Assembly: GCA_037176885.1 (NCBI GenBank)
Contig: JAWWNJ010000066.1
Span: 992,001-1,056,000, forward strand
Direction of reading: 5' to 3'
DNA length: 64,000 nt
Source of the DNA: Favolaschia claudopus
Lineage: Eukaryota > Basidiomycota > Agaricomycetes > Agaricales > Mycenaceae
The notes under the pieces are model-generated. The model was not told the origin of the DNA, made no database searches, and saw nothing but the letters and a program-made list of their open reading frames with translations. Positions 9,950 to 21,159 of this stretch are shown piece after piece; positions within the stretch are counted from its first letter, which is position 1, and the number at the start of each line of letters is the position of its first letter. Made by a program: the position numbers and the translations under genes.

Positions 9950-11500
9950 CAAGAGCACTACCTGTTCATCTCCCAACCGTCTACACATCCCATTTCTGAA
10001 AAATCATACAGCTTTGCCGCCGCACTGATAACTCGGAGCTTCAAGTATCTACGCGTTTTCAAGGTTGATCTACAACTTTGAGCTGGGCTACTCTTCCTCG
10101 TATTTAGTTTCAGCATGTCACATCCCATCCTCATTCTTTCGAGACCTTGCGTACCGTTTGTCATAGGCTATAGCCTTACCCAGACACAAATGGAAACTAT
10201 GAGGGCTCGTTTGTGCACTCCCGAAGAGTGTCGCAAACTGCCCAAGCATCCGCAGGTTGCGTTGAATGACTATCTGACCGAGAAGGGGAAGCAAGAGCCT
10301 ATCATTTTGCACAAGAGCCCCGACGGGGAGCCCCTGTATTTATGAACGAAGGGCATCCTCCCCTCGTTCAGCGGCGAACGTCCCAAAGTCCAGGTGCCAC
10401 CCTTGGATTTAGCCAAATATCCGGAGTTCGAAGGTCTGGGCGATGTGAAACCAGACTGCATTGAATGGCCAGTTTATTTCGACAGTACGTTTCGCCACTC
10501 GTAGCATAATCACGAATTGAGCAAACGGTTGCAGTTCCTGACTGGTTTTATCCACGTTTGACCAAGTACGCAAAGAACTGGCAGGCGAGGCTGAGAGAGA
10601 AACAGAAGCGGCTTGCAAATGCACAACCGGCATCTAATCCAGCGTTACTTGTGCGTATTGTTTCCAATAATTCGAAACCGCATTTTGACCATGAAACAGC
10701 AGGTACCATCGTGTCCTCCCAAGCCGTCAGTACGTCCGACGATGCGCGCACTACCCCGACCGTCTGTATCCCATTTCCGAAATCTTTATAGCTCTGTCGC
10801 CAAAATGACAACTCAGGGCTCCCTGTTTTTACGCGGGTCACATCCCATCATCATTCTTTCGAGACTTTGCGTGCCGTTTGTCATAGGCTATAGCCTCACC
10901 CAGACACAAATGGAAACTATGAGGGCTCGTTTGTGCACTCCCGAAGAGTGTCTCAAATTCCCCGAGCATCCGCAGGTTGCGTTGAATGATTATCTGACCA
11001 AGAAGGGGAAGCAAGAGCCTATCATTTTGCACAAGAGCCCCGACGGAGAACCCCTGTATTTATGGACGAAGGGCATCCTCCCCTCGTTCAGCGGCGAACG
11101 GCCCAAATTCCAAGTGCCACCCTTGGATTTAGCCAAATATCCGGAGTTCGAAGGTCTGGGCGATGTGAAACCAGACTGCATTGAATGGCCAGTTTGTTTC
11201 GACAGTAGGTTCCGCCCATCGTCGCATAATCACGAATTGAGCAAACGGTCGCAGTTCCTGACTGGTTTTATCCACGTTTGACCAAGTACGCAAAGGACTG
11301 GCAGGCGAGGCTGAGAGAGAAACAGAAGCGGCTTGCAAATGCACAACCTGCGTCTAAACCAGCGTTACTTGTGCGTATTGTTTCTAACAAGCCGAACTCG
11401 CATTCTGACCATGAAGCAGGTACCACCGTGTCCTCCCATGGCACCCTCAGCACGTCCGACGATGGACACAGTTCCCTGACTTCCCATTCCCAAAGCACCT
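9950..11500 (+). repeat. Tandem duplication, two ~0.7 kb copies offset by 720 bp
   Basis: The segment starting at 10117 (gtcacatcccatc) recurs at 10837 with an exact 720-bp offset and roughly 93-95% identity by eye through the coding part. Similarity begins earlier: cccatttc(t/c)gaaa at ~9988 matches ~10770. The second copy lacks about 55 bp just before the conserved block. Both copies end with a matching region around cacgtccgacgatg/tacgtccgacgatg. Each copy encodes the same unknown protein, described in the two entries that follow. Confidence 0.85.
10190..10791 (+). pseudogene. Copy 1 of duplicated unknown gene, with in-frame TGA
   Basis: The reading frame from ATG 10190 (METMRARLCTPEECRKLPKH) matches copy 2 closely but meets a TGA at 10343-10345, where copy 2 has TGG (Trp). 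After the stop the frame continues as in copy 2 (TKGILPSFSGERPK), across an intron at 10485-10534, to IPDWFYPRLTKYAKNWQARL, ending with TAG at 10789-10791. A single G-to-A change therefore explains the break. Either this copy is a recent pseudogene, or the base is an assembly error. The function is unknown. A short 76-aa product that starts upstream (MSHPILI) is possible but less likely. Confidence 0.6.
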
Positions 11501-11502
11501 GA
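10910..11502 (+). CDS. Copy 2 of duplicated unknown gene, intact, ~180 aa
   Basis: I do not recognise this protein. Exons 10910-11204 and 11255-11502 join in frame to about 181 codons: METMRARLCTPEECLKFPEH, QVALNDYLTKKGKQEPIILH, then the tryptophan-containing LYLWTKGILPSFSGER, DCIEWPVCFD, and after the intron IPDWFYPRLTKYAKDWQARL and a basic EKQKRLANAQP segment. The C-terminus is Ser/Thr-rich. No membrane segment or signal peptide is seen. The conserved reading frame in both copies, and the conserved intron, argue it is a real gene. The start could be further upstream. Confidence 0.6.
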
Positions 11503-11655
11503 ACACAGCCGCAATATTACTAGCATCTACGGAATATACTCTATATGTACTTCTCATCTCATTGTATTCAAATCATTTCTCATTTGAGCACACTGGCGTG
11601 GCAAAGCAATGCATTGACAAGTATACATTAAATAATTATAGTGCAGCTAGTGAAT

Positions 11656-14600
11656 CTACAATCCCTCGAAAAACGAAAGATCCTGTGCGGACAACCCACC
11701 CGATGACTTGCCCGACGCAGTCGGTGTCATCGATGGCGCCAATGGCACAGGGCCCGGCCGCTTCGCCGTCAACATTGGTGGCGGCATACCATTTTGTGGA
11801 GAAGGCAGCGGCATCACCGGGGTTTGCAACGGCGTGGAAAATGTGCGCATTGGCGTACCACCGGGCGGAGGTGGGAACCGCGCCAAGGGCGTCGACGAAG
11901 CCGCCATCTTTGTCGGGGGTGGCGAGGGGACCGGAGGAGTGAACGCCCGCAGACCGCTACCGGGCGGAGGCGCGAGCTTCGGCGTTGATGATGTTTGTGG
12001 AGGCGGAGGGAGTACGGGAGGCGACAGCGAACGTATTGACGGCGTCGAGCTGGGTGGTAATGAGAACGACGCCTTCAAGGGTTGCGCGTTCTGCATGAAT
12101 GCGGCCTGCTGCGATTGCATCCTCGACGACGAGCCGGCGTTGAAGCCGAAGGGATCCGACGCATCCGGCGGCGGTGCGATTGCTTCGGGAAGCGGCGATT
12201 CAGGCGCGGGCCAGCGCACACCGGAGCTCGCAGCGGCATTCTCGACGAGGCTGGTCGCCCGCTGGTGATTCGCTGCGCGTTGTTTCTGCTGCAGCGACGA
12301 GCGCGTAACGGCAAGCGGAGTATCATCGCCGTCCTGATTTGCATCGCTGCCGCTGCCGAAGGACAGCGGCGCGGGAGGTTGCATGCGAGGCGACTTGGCA
12401 ATGGGGCGTGGAGGGGACGGTGTGCGCAGCATGGTCGCATCCTGCGGCGCAGCCTGCATGAAGTCGTCGAAATCATCAAAGAGGTTGGCGGGAACGGACG
12501 AGGAGGAGGTCGATGAGAAGAGTCCGCGGTCCGACGAGGTGGAAGATGAGAAAGAGGGTGCGTAAAGGGAGTTGGAAGATGTTGCTGCAGTGACTCGGGA
12601 GGGAACATGTGCGTGAAAGTCGGAAAAGTCGTCATCATCATCGTCGAACAAATTTGCTTTCTTCGCTGGCGGTCGCGATCCTGGTGGCGGCGCCAAGGTT
12701 GGGGTAACGCTTGGTGATTGCGTCGGCGGAGGCGCAAAACTGAAGGACGCGTCTAGCTTTGGAATGACCGATGGAGGTTTGGTTGGTCCAGTGGACATGA
12801 TCGCAGTTACCCTCCGTGGAGGAGGGAGCGTACCCCGACTAGTCGTCGCGGCCCTCGTATTCAACACCTGCCGCGTTGGAGGTCGAGTAGTCCCATGCAC
12901 AGGCTCCGAGTCACTCCTCGCAACCCCACCACCACCACCCCCACCCTTCTCCTCATCATCAAAGCCCCACGCCGAGAAATCAACATCCGAATCGACAGAC
13001 GGCATGCTAGGCGGCGCCGAGGGCGCGGGCGCAGAGCTAGTATGTACAATTTGGGGGGAGAAAGGTTTACCGAGCGGCGCAGGACTAAATAACTTCGAAG
13101 TTGTCGCAGGCGGCGTAAACTTCCCGAAAAACGCCAGTTCATCCGAATCAACAGAAGGCCTCCGGGCATCTTGGCCGTTGGGCTGCATCGGCAACGAGCC
13201 AGCAGCGGGTATCACGGGGCCGCGCGGGGCTTGGACTTGCGGGGGAGGCGCTAATTTCGCAGGCAGCGGGACGGGGTCGTCGAGTAGTGCGCCGCTCATG
13301 GAAAAGTCCGACGCCGATGCCGGGTGCCCTGAGCTGGGCCCATCAGCGGCGAGGCTGTCGATGTCGGAGAGGAACTCGAAGTCGCCGTCGGAGAGCGCGA
13401 GACTCTGTCTACCGCCTGCAGCCGGGGCCTTGCGGCCGAAGCGTCCGAGGAAACGCGATACGGCGGAAGGTGCGGATACGGGGGTGACTGGGTCCACCTC
13501 TGCGACGGAGGTCGTTGGTGACATGATGGGAGGTGCAGGTGCTGGAGGGGGTGCACTTCCGCTACTCGACACTGTGGGGCTTGCTGCCATAGATGGAGCG
13601 GCCGAAGTCGCGGAAGAAGTCGTAGTCGGGGACTTGGTGGTGATAGACGAAGTCGGGGACTTAATGCTGCTGTCCAAGCTCGCGCGCGGAGACGCGACAG
13701 ACGCAGGCGACGCAGAACGAGGCGTTTCCGCACCGGAAACCGCAGGCGGTGCTGCTGTTCGACGACCAAAGAATGAGAGCAGCCCGCCGTGCCCGGTTTT
13801 CTTTTTGTCTGCGACAGGACCATCTTCTTTGTTCGTCTCCACGATGCGCCATCCGGGTGGCAGTAAATCTGGCTCTCCCACTTTCTCGGGTCGACTTTTC
13901 AAGGACGCTTCCCAGGCGGTTGAGCCTTTCGTCGCGCTGTAGTGGCTGAGTGGACTGAAACGCACAAACGAGGCGCTTCGCGAGAGGCGGAGGGCTTCTG
14001 TCGTTTGTTTTGCAGTGAGCGACTTTTGAAAGGGAAGTGGTGGAGGGAGGGTGAGGTCCGTGGGGATGAGACGCGCAATAGTAGGGTTTCTACGAAGAAA
14101 GTCAGTTCCAATACCTAAAACAATGATAGTACGAACAAAGAGTCGATCCCCTGCAGGCCCTTGTATCTGCTTGCTCGATAGTCGTCCGGATCCAAATTCG
14201 GTGTCGACTGGGGCGGGTAGAGGTCGTTGGAGAGTTCCGTGAATTGGAGGAGGATCGACGCAAGTAGCTCAGGCGGCTGTTGCAAGCATGAGATATGCCA
14301 TAGTCAAAGAAAAGTAGTAGCAGATAGATGCGTACGACATGCTTGTCCTGCAAAGCCTTTTGCTGTTTCGCGGCCTCCCATTCATCTACAGCAGCGGGAG
14401 AGATGTCCGACTGTTCTTCAACGTCGTCTGAAGACCCCCACGCAGCACCCCAGCCGGCGTCTGCAGGGTCGACTCCAGGTGCAGCATGAGAAGAAGCCCA
14501 TGGGGCTTCCGTTGTTGTTGTCTCTTCGTCGAGTCCAGTTTCAAAGGTTCCAAAAGCGTCGGGACTTCCGGGCGGAGAGTGCGGAGGTATTCCTGGTGAT

Positions 14601-15031
14601 AATATTGGCGGCTCGTATGGAGCGTCGATCGGGGATTCTGGCGCGGAATCAAAGGCGGATTCGGCGGGCGAGGGTGCTTCGCGTTCCAGGTCAGGTGAGG
14701 GTTCAAGTATTACATGTTCTTCCTCGCTGGGCTCTTCGTCGTCGTCGGAATGAGCCTCCGTCTCTAGTGGAAGCGAAGTCGTTGACTTTCCCAGTGGAAT
14801 GTCGTCGTAGGGAGACTGCCATGAGGGGAGCTTGTCGATTACAGGCGACCGAGCGCTAGCGCCCCAGAGAGAATGAGAGTTGTTGTGGGCCCAAGATGGC
14901 GGTTCCCATGTAGGGATTGTTATGTCTTCTTCATCGTCGTTGCCAGATTGCGCGGCGGGGAAGACGCGCGGTGGGGGGAGGGTGGAGGTTGCTGTGGGCT
15001 CGCCCCAAGCGTTGGCCCACGGGTCGTCCAT
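11656..15031 (-). CDS. Large Pro/Ser-rich acidic protein, possible vesicle-coat accessory factor
   Basis: Two exons (15031-14336 and 14276-11656, with a 59-nt intron) encode about 1100 aa. The start reads MDDPWANAWGEPTATSTLPP, and the first exon is acidic and proline-rich. A short ordered region follows the intron (PPELLASILLQFTELSNDLY, then DRLFVRTIIVLGIGTDFLRR). The rest is disordered, with repeated acidic-phenylalanine motifs: KANLFDDDDDDFSDFHA, PANLFDDFDDFMQA and a C-terminal LSAQDLSFFEGL. Such D/F-rich motifs often bind clathrin adaptor ears, and short DxxF-type C-termini occur in trafficking accessory proteins. That role is inference; no catalytic domain is present. The frame from 14276 to 11656 has no stop, which supports a real gene. 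Frames on the opposite strand are shadows. Confidence 0.7.
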
Positions 15032-15940
15032 CGCAGTGCATGAAAGCAGAAAGCAAGCCTCGGTTATTATTTTGTGATGTGATCGTTTGCTTTGCATTCT
15101 TGCTTGCTCCTTACCCTCATCTATGTAGGGGCTCACTTCAGCTCCTGGTTCCTATTTTACTGTGCTCTACGACTCTGAGGCTCCATAATCTGCGCAGTTT
15201 TCGTGCCTACCACGCGGGAGATCTAAATACGCCTGAACATCTATGAACAGTTCGAATGTGTCGAATGCCTTTCGTGCGAACAGACGCGACGACTTCCCGT
15301 CTTGCTGTCTGTCAAATGTGGAGCCAGTAACGTTGACGGTGAACTCAGATTGGGGGGAACTGTTCTATTCGAGGTGCAGCAAGAAACGGGTGCAAATTCT
15401 TGAACCCTTGGACCTTGGGGCCGTCTCGAGCCATTTTTTGCTCTCGGACACACATTCAATTCATTTTCCAACACTGCTCCTTTGATATCATATAACTGCT
15501 TTGGCAAGGCTGGACGACTGTGTGTTTCGGTGGGCATTCTGCATCCTCTTGAATTCGAGTCTTTCCAGCCATGCTGATCGGAGTGGGTGAAAACAAAAGA
15601 GTTTTTTTTTCTGAGACCATGATTCAGTCTCAACTCGATCCAAGTGAGAACTGAATCGTCGCGTGCGCTGTGCGACAGTCGACCATCAAGGAACACACTG
15701 CACAGCGAAACTGAGGGGTCCGTGTTGTTGAAGCTAGATTCAGGGGCAACCTTGCGTATGTAGTAGGCACGCTGACCATGTTACTCGTGCTATTTCCTTG
15801 AGAACGTTAACGACTCAAGTATGAACGAAATGAGTATAGCCCATGAATAGATCTGGTGGTGAGGCTGAAGTGCAGAACTGCGCGGCTGTCAGTGGCTGTG
15901 TTGTTGGTGCAAACTCTCTCCATTTACTCTCGAACCTCTC
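15032..15940. other. Divergent intergenic region, ~0.9 kb
   Basis: This lies between the starts of the Pro-rich gene (minus) and STE50 (plus). A 151-codon minus-strand frame at 15241-15696 has no recognisable domain and unconvincing composition. I treat the whole stretch as promoter and 5' UTR sequence. Confidence 0.4.
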
Positions 15941-18452
15941 ATGGACGAGCGCAATATTATAGACTGGGATGAGAGCGACGTCCACGCCTGGCTCTGCTCC
16001 TTGGGCATCTCTCAGTACGAGTCCCAAATAAAGGGTCCGTTTACACCAACCCCAATTGCACACTACTGCTCATATCGCGGCCCACAGAACACAGTATAAC
16101 CGGCGAAGTCCTCTGCTTGCTCAATGCCGACTCTCTCAAGGCTATTGGCGTCTCAACTATCGGCCAAAGACTGGCCATTCTCAAAGCTGTTTATCAGCTG
16201 AAGCTCGCATACAACATTCCCATCGACCCTGACTCCTACGTTCCCCCTTGTTAGTCCCGGCTCTCTGCGCGCTATTCGCTTGCTGACCATTACGGTGCAG
16301 CGGAAGCCTCAGAACGTATTGATGGTCTGACCGTTGAGAAGTTGCATGCCATAGTGAAAGATCAGGGTGCGTCGTGATTCTGGTCTTTCGCCAGTCCATC
16401 CTCAATTCACCTTCAACTGCCCAGGTACACGCTTGAATCAACTTGAGGAGGAAAATCGACATTTAAATCACCAACTCCAGCTATTCGTGGACGACTTCAA
16501 TTCGTTCCGGAGCTCGGTAACGCGATCGGTGCGCCTGTCCCTCCGGATGCATGGGCAATCTAATTAATGACCGCCCTCCAGGACGGTGACTCTTCCAATC
16601 CTTCCCTCCGTCGACAACCCTCCTTTAAATGGGCCCAATATGTCAAGCCCGCAAAATCACCTACAAAACCCGACATCGACTCCCCGCACCCATCTCCACA
16701 GCAGCTGGATCATGACCTTTCCTATTCACGAAATGGCTCATCCCAATTTTCCGCTGCTCAATCAACATTCTCGTCTTCCACCCCTCCGGAGAAAGCGCCA
16801 CGGGCTGCGACTGATTCGCCGAATCTTGGTAGCACTGCCGCACCACCGAAGACGGCACGGACAGAGAGCTCCGACACTCTCAAGAGCTTCAAGGTCAGTT
16901 TAGACGACCCCACGTGGAAAGTCCTGCCCGCTGCCCTCAAGAAATACCGGATAAATAATGATAATTGGGAGAACTACGCCATGTTCATATGTTACGGCTC
17001 GACTGGTACGTCCAAACTCTTCAACCGAGTACGGGCGTAATTTCATTCCACGACAGGCAACCGAATCGAGCGGTGTTTAAGCTACGACGAGAAACCTCTT
17101 CTGCTTTTCCAAAAGCTAAAAGACGCTAAAAAGAATCCCGTCTTCATGCTGAAGCACATTAAAGACATTCGATCGCCCATTGCTGTGGCCCAACAAAAGC
17201 ACGCCGCCCGCAAAGCGTCTTCCGTCATGACGAACGGGTCAACAGGTGCGACACTTGGCCACGCTGGAAAGACGCCATCAACGTCTTCTCGTCCGCATCA
17301 CCGACCGCCGAAACTCGAGGTGGACTTGAGCGCCAGCCAAGGCGCTCCCGCGCCCGGAATCGCAACCGCCATGAGCCCTGCGCCTGGATGGCCTGACATG
17401 GGCATGATGTCGCCGTCTGTGGAACGACCAAATGAGGATCCTCTAGGGACGTCAGCAGCGCATTTATCGACGAGCACGAACATGTCGGGTAGCACGGTAG
17501 TCGCAGGCTCAAACAATGGCCACGAAAGCGGCAAGAGCGATGGAACGCCCAGTATAACTCGCGAAATGCCTCCTATGTCGGCTGCCGATATCTCATATGC
17601 CGTCGCCATTTACCCATACATGGCAGAGCAAGAAGACGAATTCGATGTTGTTGTGTAAGTGGCTTGCTTGTTCTTGCACGATAAAATAAATGCTAATGGC
17701 GGTTTGTATGATATGATAGCGGCGACACGTTCATCATACTTTCACGGGCACGGGGGTGGTGGGTCGTACAGCGGGACCCAACAGGTTCAGGAATCGTCGA
17801 CACGGATATCGTCAAACAGGGCTGGGTGCCCGCAGGCTGCCTTCTGGAGACAAAGGTCCCCGTCGCATCAGCCATTGCTGAGGCTACCGCTGCGTCCTCC
17901 GGATCCAAGGGAAGCGGCAGCCCCAGCTCTGGGTCGTCGTCCAACGGGGACTCGCCGCCGAGGACCCCTGTAGGCTCCAAAAAGACGCCTATATTGCCGC
18001 TGAGCATCATCTCGACGAGTTTCCCGGGAATTGCGTTGATGGACTACAAGAAGAAGGGGGAGGAGGAGCTTGATCTTGTTAAGGATGATGCGCTGCGGGT
18101 ATTCAAGCGGTATAACCACTGGTCATATGTGCGTTGCTCACTCCATACTGTGATTATTTTGGACTTTCAATTGACCGAATTTTAGGCCGTCAAGGAGGAG
18201 GGTGGAGATCGTGGTTGGGTACCCGTACGTTCATCTATATCTATATATACAAGTATCAAGTATAACTCACGCTATGTTCAGTCATGGTTTATAGGCAAAG
18301 TGGCTACAGGACCAGCAACGCCGAGTACTGGGTTACCTCCAACAACGTTAACGTCGTCGATGATGGCGGACGATTCGAGCCAGGCGCAGGTGTCACCTAT
18401 GTCATCTGCGTTCCCGGCGGTTCAGACTGGACGGTCTGTTGCGGTGAACTAA
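15941..18452 (+). CDS. STE50: MAPK adaptor STE50 (SAM, RA, two SH3 domains)
   Basis: Ste50 links upstream GTPases to the Ste11 MAPKKK in the mating/filamentation and osmotic pathways. The N-terminal SAM domain runs from DWDESDVHAWLCSLGISQYE across an intron (16035-16087) to ADSLKAIGVSTIGQRLAILK. A coiled coil follows (LNQLEEENRHLNHQLQLF). The RA domain begins FKVSLDDPTWKVLPAALKKY and includes PVFMLKHIKDIRSPIAVAQQ. Two SH3 domains end the protein: AVAIYPYMAEQEDEFDV..WWVVQ and GIALMDYKKKGEEELDLVKD..GWVPSWF. Predicted introns are 16035-16087, 16250-16300, 16367-16424, ~16529-16582, 17006-17056, 17655-17719, 18129-18185 and 18225-18281. SH3 domains in Ste50 are known from basidiomycetes and absent from ascomycete Ste50. 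The exon border near 16517-16529 has two usable donors. Confidence 0.85.
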
Positions 18453-19463
18453 ATTTGTCTGTCGTCGACGGATTTAGTCTGCGCCACCCCATGTTTGATT
18501 CATGGTTCGAGTTGAGGAGAAACTTGGAACCAACCAACCCTTCATCGTCGCCCCACATTCGTTTTTCGACCTTCATCGGATGAACAAATGGCATTGGCAT
18601 TGTAATCTTTTACGTCCCCGGCTGCGCAACCGTTGGCGGCGGGCGGCGACATTGACTTGCACTTGCCGCTCGCAGCGGCGCAGACCTCCCACCTCCCACG
18701 GCCAATCCTCGCTGGCATCCCGTAGAACCGCAATTCGTTCGTCCACAATCTCACACTCAACATCGTCACAGTATTCATATGGCTCAAATAAATAATGAAT
18801 GTATCCATCTACTCACTCTGGCTACGCCCTCTCCTCTCCCTTTGCTTTTTGCCATTCAGTAAATACCTTCGTTTATCTTGCCGCTCTCATCTGTATAGTA
18901 CACAATCATTATATCATGTTTAGTGTTAGCCGGTCCCGTCCCGGGTCATGGGGAAGGGGAGAGGCGGGCTTGATACGCGTTTTGCGGTATGCTTCCGCGG
19001 TCAGGTACGTCCTGGTACGTCTGCGTCTGAATCTTTCCTTCCGGCTCCCTCGTTTTTGCGTTTTTCCGTCCCGGGTCTTTGATGGCATATAGACCGGGGA
19101 GAAGGCCTTCCTTTTTAGGACTCGAAAGGTGTTTCTCCGGAACAGGAAAGGATCGCGTGCGGATGCTGGGACAGTCAACATCGGCCAAGAACACGCCAAG
19201 ATTAACTTTTTGAACCATATTGAGCGCACGCGCTCTTTATCTTCGGGTCAGCTACTGGTCAAAGCCTTCTTTCCTTGCGGCGCGGAATCATCTCGTGAAC
19301 TCAGCAGTGCGAATCGTCTCGTGAACTCGGTGCCAAGGGCTTTTCCTCGCTGCTCGACCGCATCTCGTGAGTCTACCTACTTAAATGACATGCCGCTGTG
19401 TCCCCTCTGGTTTCTCTTCCCTTGTGTTGGGATACACAAAAGCGTGACCGCCAGGCGCCACCC
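18453..19463. other. Intergenic spacer, ~1 kb
   Basis: This lies downstream of STE50 and upstream of the GH18 gene. Several short frames exist on both strands, but none has a domain or a convincing exon chain. The 3' part is presumably the GH18 promoter. I see no clear TATA box. Confidence 0.4.
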
Positions 19464-20789
19464 ATGAATTCCTCCTCGTTGATTGGGGCGGGTAGCCATC
19501 GCGTCTCGTTGTATTACCAGAGCGTTTACGATACCAGCGTCGCGCCGAATTCGCCGTTTGGGCACTATGTTTCGCCGTTGCCGCTCATTACGCTTATCAC
19601 GCAGTATGTGGCAATTTTTCTTTGTTTTCGCGTTTGCGGGGATGTGAGCTCATGTTGTGTAGCTTGTTGCTTTCGGCGTTCCATATCAACTTCGACGATG
19701 TGTCGGTGCATTTGAACGACGCGGTCCCTGAAGATCCGATGTTCCAGCAATTGTGGTCGGATGTTGGTATGTCGCTTCCGGTTCACTGTTGTGTTTCTGC
19801 TATTTAATGCATATATTAATTGGACCAGCTGTCATGCAGTCAACTGGAATCAAGGTCATTGGAATGTTGGGCGGCGCTGCCCCGGGAACGTACACATGCC
19901 TCACGCCCGATTTGTTCGACACGTATTATCCCGTCCTGGCCGGCTATATCAAGAGGTGGGTCCCTTAAAAATATTATCATTCAATGATAACAACTACATC
20001 CAAGATACAAATTGGACGGACTCGATTTAGATGTTGAACAGGATACGCCCATTGACGATATCGTACACCTCATCGATAAATTGAAGGAGGATTTTGGCGA
20101 CCATTTTATTATCACGCTTGCCCCAGTAGCGTCTGCGCTCGTTGAAGGACCTAATTTGTCTGGTTTCGATTACATCGAACTCGAGAAACGTGTTGGACAC
20201 AAGATCTCATGGTATAATGCGCAGTTCTATTCTGGTTTTGGGTCGTTCTTCCCCGTGAGTCGTTACACATGGTGTAGAGGGTGCTTACTGACTGTTTCGT
20301 AGGACGACTTGTATCTCGAGATTGTCAATTTTGGAAGCGGCATCCATCCAAACCGACTTGTCGCTACTACGTTCACGAGGTTCGTATAGAACCTACTTTT
20401 TTTGTTCCCCGCTTTGATACTCGTGTTACGCTAGCCCGGACGAGGGTTTCGGATTCGTTGACCTTGACAGCGTCGTCAGCTCCATTCAGGATTTGGCATT
20501 CAGGCATGATTTCAACTTTGGAGGGATCGGAGGCTGGGAATATTTCAACAGTCTTCCCGGAGGCAAAGACCAGCCGTATCTTTGGGCACAAATGATGTCG
20601 GACGCCATGAAACAGATAAAGGCGAATCAAACGCAGCTGGAGGAGTCGAGATCTATTCAATCCCGAATCGTCTCTGAGGGGGCCGGTCGGGATGAATATC
20701 AACCTACAGATCAACCAGCGTTAGGATGGAGATCATACGAGGATAGGATGAATTTCAACGGACTCAGGATGAAAATGAGCGGTTCGTAG
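19464..20789 (+). CDS. Glycoside hydrolase family 18 (chitinase / endo-beta-N-acetylglucosaminidase-like)
   Basis: This is a GH18 TIM-barrel hydrolase acting on chitin or N-glycan chitobiose cores. Exons are 19464-19603, 19663-19766, 19828-19955, 20005-20254, 20303-20379 and 20435-20789. Strand 1 reads RVSLYYQSVYDTSVAP, then comes GIKVIGMLGGAAPGTYTCL. The catalytic motif is LDGLDLDVEQ, which fits DxxDxDxE with Glu as the acid. FIITLAPVASAL and ISWYNAQFYSGFG follow, then GGIGGWEYFNSLPGG and YLWAQMMSDAMKQIK. There is no signal peptide, so it may be intracellular, as for cytosolic ENGase-like GH18 proteins. The last ~30 residues lie in DNA carrying transposon-like repeat motifs (from ~20690), so the native C-terminus may have been replaced. 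Confidence 0.82.
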
Positions 20790-20960
20790 GTTGTTTTAGG
20801 CAGGATGATTAGTATTCTAAAACAGTTCGTTTCATCCTAAGCTCGTTTCAGCTGTTCCGCGTGAATATCAACCTACGTTAGGGTCGAAAAATCAACCAAC
20901 TTCATGCGGCTTTTCATGCGCTCCAAGGCTGATTTCTCACAGGACTCAGGATACATTTCA
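20690..20960. repeat. Left subterminal repeat cluster of the Plavaka region
   Basis: This contains two copies of gaatatcaacctac (20694-20707, 20863-20876), two of ggactcaggat (20760-20770, 20942-20952), and further AGGATGA and CAACC motifs. Part of it is read as coding by the upstream GH18 frame. Confidence 0.65.
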
Positions 20961-21159
20961 ATGACAATCAAGATGAATTCATGTAGGCATACTAGGCACG
21001 GAAAGATAATTAAAACTACAACAATCGAGCGGAACGGAGCAGACAGTTGACTGTAATGGGAATGACATAGTGATAGACCATCGATATCGATGGCCTCGAG
21101 GCGGAACTAAACGGAGGCAAAATGAGTGACGTGAGACAAAATGAACACGCGCACGCACC

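Noticed and set aside
11708..13942. Long plus-strand frames (for example 12764-13942, 392 codons)
   Set aside because: They are antisense shadows of the Pro/Ser-rich minus-strand gene, with Gly/Ala-rich composition caused by its codon bias.
15241..15696. 151-codon minus-strand frame between two divergent genes
   Set aside because: There is no domain, the composition is poor, and the position is promoter-like. I left it out as a gene.
20690..20720. CACTA-type terminal inverted repeat for the Plavaka region
   Set aside because: A TAGTG occurs on the right near 27405, but I found no matching CACTA on the left, so I did not call exact termini.
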